A stretch of DNA of 5,021 nt from an uncultured Clostridia bacterium (GTDB lineage Bacteria > Bacillota > Clostridia > Oscillospirales > UBA644), in NCBI GenBank assembly GCA_904502105.1, contig CAJGDF010000140.1, forward strand, positions 1-5,021. Reading direction: 5' to 3'. A model generated the notes under the pieces. That model ran no database searches, was not told the DNA's origin, and was given only the letters and a program-made list of their open reading frames with translations. Position 1 is the first letter of the stretch; each line of letters begins with the position of its first letter. Positions 4,958-5,021 of the stretch are shown in pieces. The position numbers were made by a program, and so were the translations under genes.

Positions 4958-5021
4958 TTAATTTTTCAGTCTGAAAAGGTATATTTTTTGAGGTTTATAT
5001 GTTAAGGTTTCCATATTAAGC
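4958..5021 (-). CDS. C-terminal tail of a gene upstream of lpxD (possibly HD-domain protein)
   Basis: A minus-strand frame is open from the window edge to a TAA at 4960-4958, ending one base before the lpxD ATG. The visible residues are LNMETLTYKPQKIYLFRLKN. In Bacteroidetes the gene before lpxD is commonly an HD-superfamily phosphohydrolase, and the 'LNi..L..p..KyYl' type ending fits my memory of that family, but 20 residues cannot prove it. The tight junction with lpxD is the main support for a real coding frame. A short independent 18-codon frame starting at the ATG at 5014 is the alternative. Confidence 0.5.
   Translation of the reverse strand, partial: LNMETLTYKPQKIYLFRLKN

Noticed and set aside
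1..5021. tRNA, rRNA or riboswitch genes
   Set aside because: I looked for cloverleaf-like and conserved rRNA segments on both strands and saw none.

Overview
The window looks like a piece of a Bacteroidota chromosome, most likely Bacteroidales. Three things point there. The promoter at 114-145 fits the Bacteroidetes pattern (TTTG, about 20 bp, TAnnTTTG). Recognisable Shine-Dalgarno sequences are lacking in front of the genes. The gene content fits too: a clustered lpxD-lpxC-lpxA set, a 23S-rRNA-intervening-sequence-type four-helix-bundle gene, and a small protein built from the paralogous 'DLGLSVKWA...NVG / EEYG / IFLPA.G' domain that is common in Bacteroidetes and Fibrobacteres. Every gene I can support reads on the minus strand. 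I cannot name genus or species.

Right half (5021 down to about 1675): a lipid A operon. In transcription order it holds the 3' tail of an unidentified upstream gene (stop 1 nt before lpxD; possibly the HD-domain phosphohydrolase that often precedes lpxD in this phylum), lpxD, lpxC, a small four-helix-bundle gene, lpxA, and a strong intrinsic terminator at 1675-1723. LpxA adds the first acyl chain to UDP-GlcNAc, LpxC deacetylates the product and LpxD adds the second chain, so the three committed early steps of lipid A synthesis are made from one transcript. Two things are unusual. LpxC ends at 301 residues, without the C-terminal FabZ domain that is fused to it in typical Bacteroidetes. In the place where fabZ would be sits a four-helix-bundle gene bracketed by imperfect inverted repeats (25 of 30 positions complementary), whose 14-bp tandem units also supply the lpxC stop codon and the start codon of the inserted gene. 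This resembles the layout of an rRNA intervening sequence, but inside a protein-coding operon.

Middle (1674 to 822): an AT-rich intergenic stretch of several hundred bases with one candidate plus-strand promoter element, then a 169-residue stand-alone protein whose coding strand is strikingly poor in C (about 4% by hand count). This looks like accessory or recently acquired DNA.

Left end (821 to 1): a perfect 10-bp hairpin with a U-tract on the plus strand, a 181-residue conserved protein with a faint resemblance to NADAR-type ADP-ribose-processing proteins, a long palindrome, a well-formed promoter, and the first 15 codons of a gene that runs off the window.
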